Source: Chloroflexota bacterium (GTDB lineage: Bacteria > Chloroflexota > Dormibacteria > Dormibacterales > Dormibacteraceae). Taken from it: a stretch of DNA of 5,894 nt. Below are positions 4,684 through 5,894 of this stretch, one piece after another. Under the pieces are notes generated by a model. It saw only the letters and a list, made by a program, of their open reading frames with translations. It was not told the origin of the DNA and ran no database searches. Position numbers and translations under genes: made by a program. The DNA lies in the NCBI GenBank assembly GCA_005880175.1, contig VBJR01000216.1, positions 1 through 5,894 of the forward strand, written 5' to 3'. Every line of letters starts with the position of its first letter. The first letter of the stretch is position 1.

Positions 4684-5894
4684 ATGAGCGAGCTGCCGAC
4701 GCTCGTGCTGACCTCGCACCAGCTGGCCGTCGAGCCCGGCGGCGAGGTCACGCTGGAGCTGCGCCTCCACAGCCACAGCCTCGTGGTGGACGAGTACAGG
4801 ATCGAGGTGCTGGGGCCGGCGGCGGCGTGGACCGAGATCGAGCCCCCGGTCCTCTCGCTCTTCCCGAACACGGAGGGCCGCGCGGTCGTCCGCTTCAAGC
4901 CGCCCCGGTCGTGGTACGTGTCGGCGGGCATCCTCAGCGTCGGGTTCCGGGCGATGTCCTCGCTCGACCCGGGCCGGGCCGCGGTGGAGGAGTGCGACCT
5001 CGAGATCGCGCCGTACAGCGAGCTCGCGGTCGAGCTGCGCCCGCGGACGTCGCGGGGCCGCCTGCGCGGCCGGCACAAGCTCCTGCTCCACAGCGCCGGC
5101 AACACGCCCCTCGACGTGGCGCTCACCGCCCAGGAGACCGACGGCGACTGCAAGCTGCGCGTCAGTCCGAAGGTGATCAAGCTCCGGCCCGGGGGGAGCG
5201 GGCGGGCGAAGCTCGTCGTGCGCCCGTCGTACACGCCGTGGCTCGGCCCGACCATGGAGACCTACCAGTTCGAGGCGAGCGCGCTGCCCCGCGGCGGCGC
5301 CGAGATCAAGGTCCCCGGCATCATGCGCCAGTCGGCGCTGCTGCCCCGCGGCGTGCTCACGCTCGCGCTCGTGGCGGCCGCCATCATCGCCGGGATCTTC
5401 CTCCTGCCTCGGATCGCGCCCCGGCTGCAGATCGGGCCGGTGGGATCGGTAAACGCGCCCCACCCCACCCCCGTCATCGGCACCCCGACGCCCGGGGAGG
5501 TCGCGACCAGCCAGCCCACGCCCTCGGCCCAGCCGAGCGGGCAGGCGTCCGCCTCGCCGATCGGCGGCACCGGGACCGGCGGCACCAGCTCCGTGGGCAC
5601 CGGCGGCGGCGCCCCGCGCAACGGGACGTGGACCGCCGCGAAGTCGATGGCCACCGCCCGCGACCAGCACACGGCCACCGTGCTCGGGGACGGGCGCGTG
5701 CTGGTGGCCGGCGGGGTGCAGGTGTCGGGCGGCTCCGCCACCGCGGTCGCCGCGGCCGAGGTGTACGACCCCAACAACGGGGCATGGTCGGGGGCCGGGT
5801 CCCTGGCGGCCGGCCGGTTCGGCCACACCGCGACGCTGCTGCCCAGCGGCAAGGTCCTCGTGGTCGGCGGTCAGAACCAGGGCGGCGCGCTCGC
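4684..5894 (+). CDS. Membrane protein: two Ig-like beta domains, TM helix, kelch propeller (truncated at right edge)
   Basis: The first 403 codons are present. Residues 1 to about 108 and 110 to about 212 form two beta-rich repeats resembling COG1470-type Ig-like domains: each has a VxPGGxxxxxL strand and a later strand (VVRFKPPRSW near 67-76; KLVVRPSYTPWLGP near 174-187). There is no N-terminal signal peptide. One TM helix follows (about 223-241, GVLTLALVAAAIIAGIFLL), then a linker of about 70 residues rich in Pro, Thr, Ser and Gly. From about residue 315 there are kelch repeats: QHTATVLGDGRVLVAGG, AEVYDPNNGAW and GHTATLLPSGKVLVVGG. The likely topology is beta domains in the cytoplasm and kelch propeller outside, but flanking charges do not settle it. 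ATG 4684 is the first start after an in-frame stop at 4582 and has no SD, so it may be leaderless or poorly initiated. Kelch propellers bind proteins or glycans or are enzymes (galactose-oxidase-like); function unknown. Confidence 0.85.
   Translation, partial: MSELPTLVLTSHQLAVEPGGEVTLELRLHSHSLVVDEYRIEVLGPAAAWTEIEPPVLSLFPNTEGRAVVRFKPPRSWYVSAGILSVGFRAMSSLDPGRAAVEECDLEIAPYSELAVELRPRTSRGRLRGRHKLLLHSAGNTPLDVALTAQETDGDCKLRVSPKVIKLRPGGSGRAKLVVRPSYTPWLGPTMETYQFEASALPRGGAEIKVPGIMRQSALLPRGVLTLALVAAAIIAGIFLLPRIAPRLQIGPVGSVNAPHPTPVIGTPTPGEVATSQPTPSAQPSGQASASPIGGTGTGGTSSVGTGGGAPRNGTWTAAKSMATARDQHTATVLGDGRVLVAGGVQVSGGSATAVAAAEVYDPNNGAWSGAGSLAAGRFGHTATLLPSGKVLVVGGQNQGGAL

Noticed and set aside
4567..5826. 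419-codon open frame antisense to the kelch protein
   Set aside because: Arg/Gly/Ala-rich translation without domain features; the plus strand encodes recognisable TM and kelch motifs with consistent codon use.

Overview
The window is uniformly GC-rich DNA with strong G/C preference at third codon positions and several non-ATG or weak-SD starts. The double zinc-ribbon gene at 4178-4474 is of a kind I associate with Chloroflexota and related Terrabacteria, and the beta-domain/TM/kelch protein at the right end fits Chloroflexota or Actinomycetota. A high-GC Chloroflexota-like bacterium is my best guess; the sequence alone does not prove it.

Left third (1-1447, minus strand): a pseudouridine breakdown module. 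A PfkB-family sugar/nucleoside kinase (608-1447), probably the pseudouridine kinase, is followed after 231 bp by the N-terminal 125 codons of pseudouridine-5'-phosphate glycosidase PsuG (376 down to 1, running off the window). Together they would convert pseudouridine to uracil and ribose 5-phosphate. The gap holds the most unusual object in the window: a 126-bp imperfect palindrome (429-554) with perfect 14-bp outer arms, a further 6-bp stem and a central 11-bp hairpin. It encloses a very strong Shine-Dalgarno site and the start of a 28-codon ORF (459 down to 373) whose stop overlaps the psuG start as ATGA. This looks like a structured leader controlling psuG translation.

Middle (1448-3803, plus strand): a divergently transcribed MarR-family regulator (1508-2062) and a 14-TM DHA2-type (EmrB/QacA-like) drug exporter (2125-3753). 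Both have AT-rich islands just upstream with promoter-like elements and repeats that could be MarR operators, so this is probably a self-regulated efflux operon. A strong hairpin (3772-3803) ends it and also separates it from a convergent small membrane-protein ORF (3812-3979, minus).

Right part (3980-5894, plus strand): a promoter region with a 12-bp perfect palindrome, a 98-aa protein with two zinc ribbons, a GC-rich terminator hairpin, a 175-bp spacer with tandem dyads, and the first 403 codons of a membrane protein with two Ig-like beta domains, one TM helix, a low-complexity linker and the start of a kelch propeller. No IS element, CRISPR array, tRNA or rRNA was seen.
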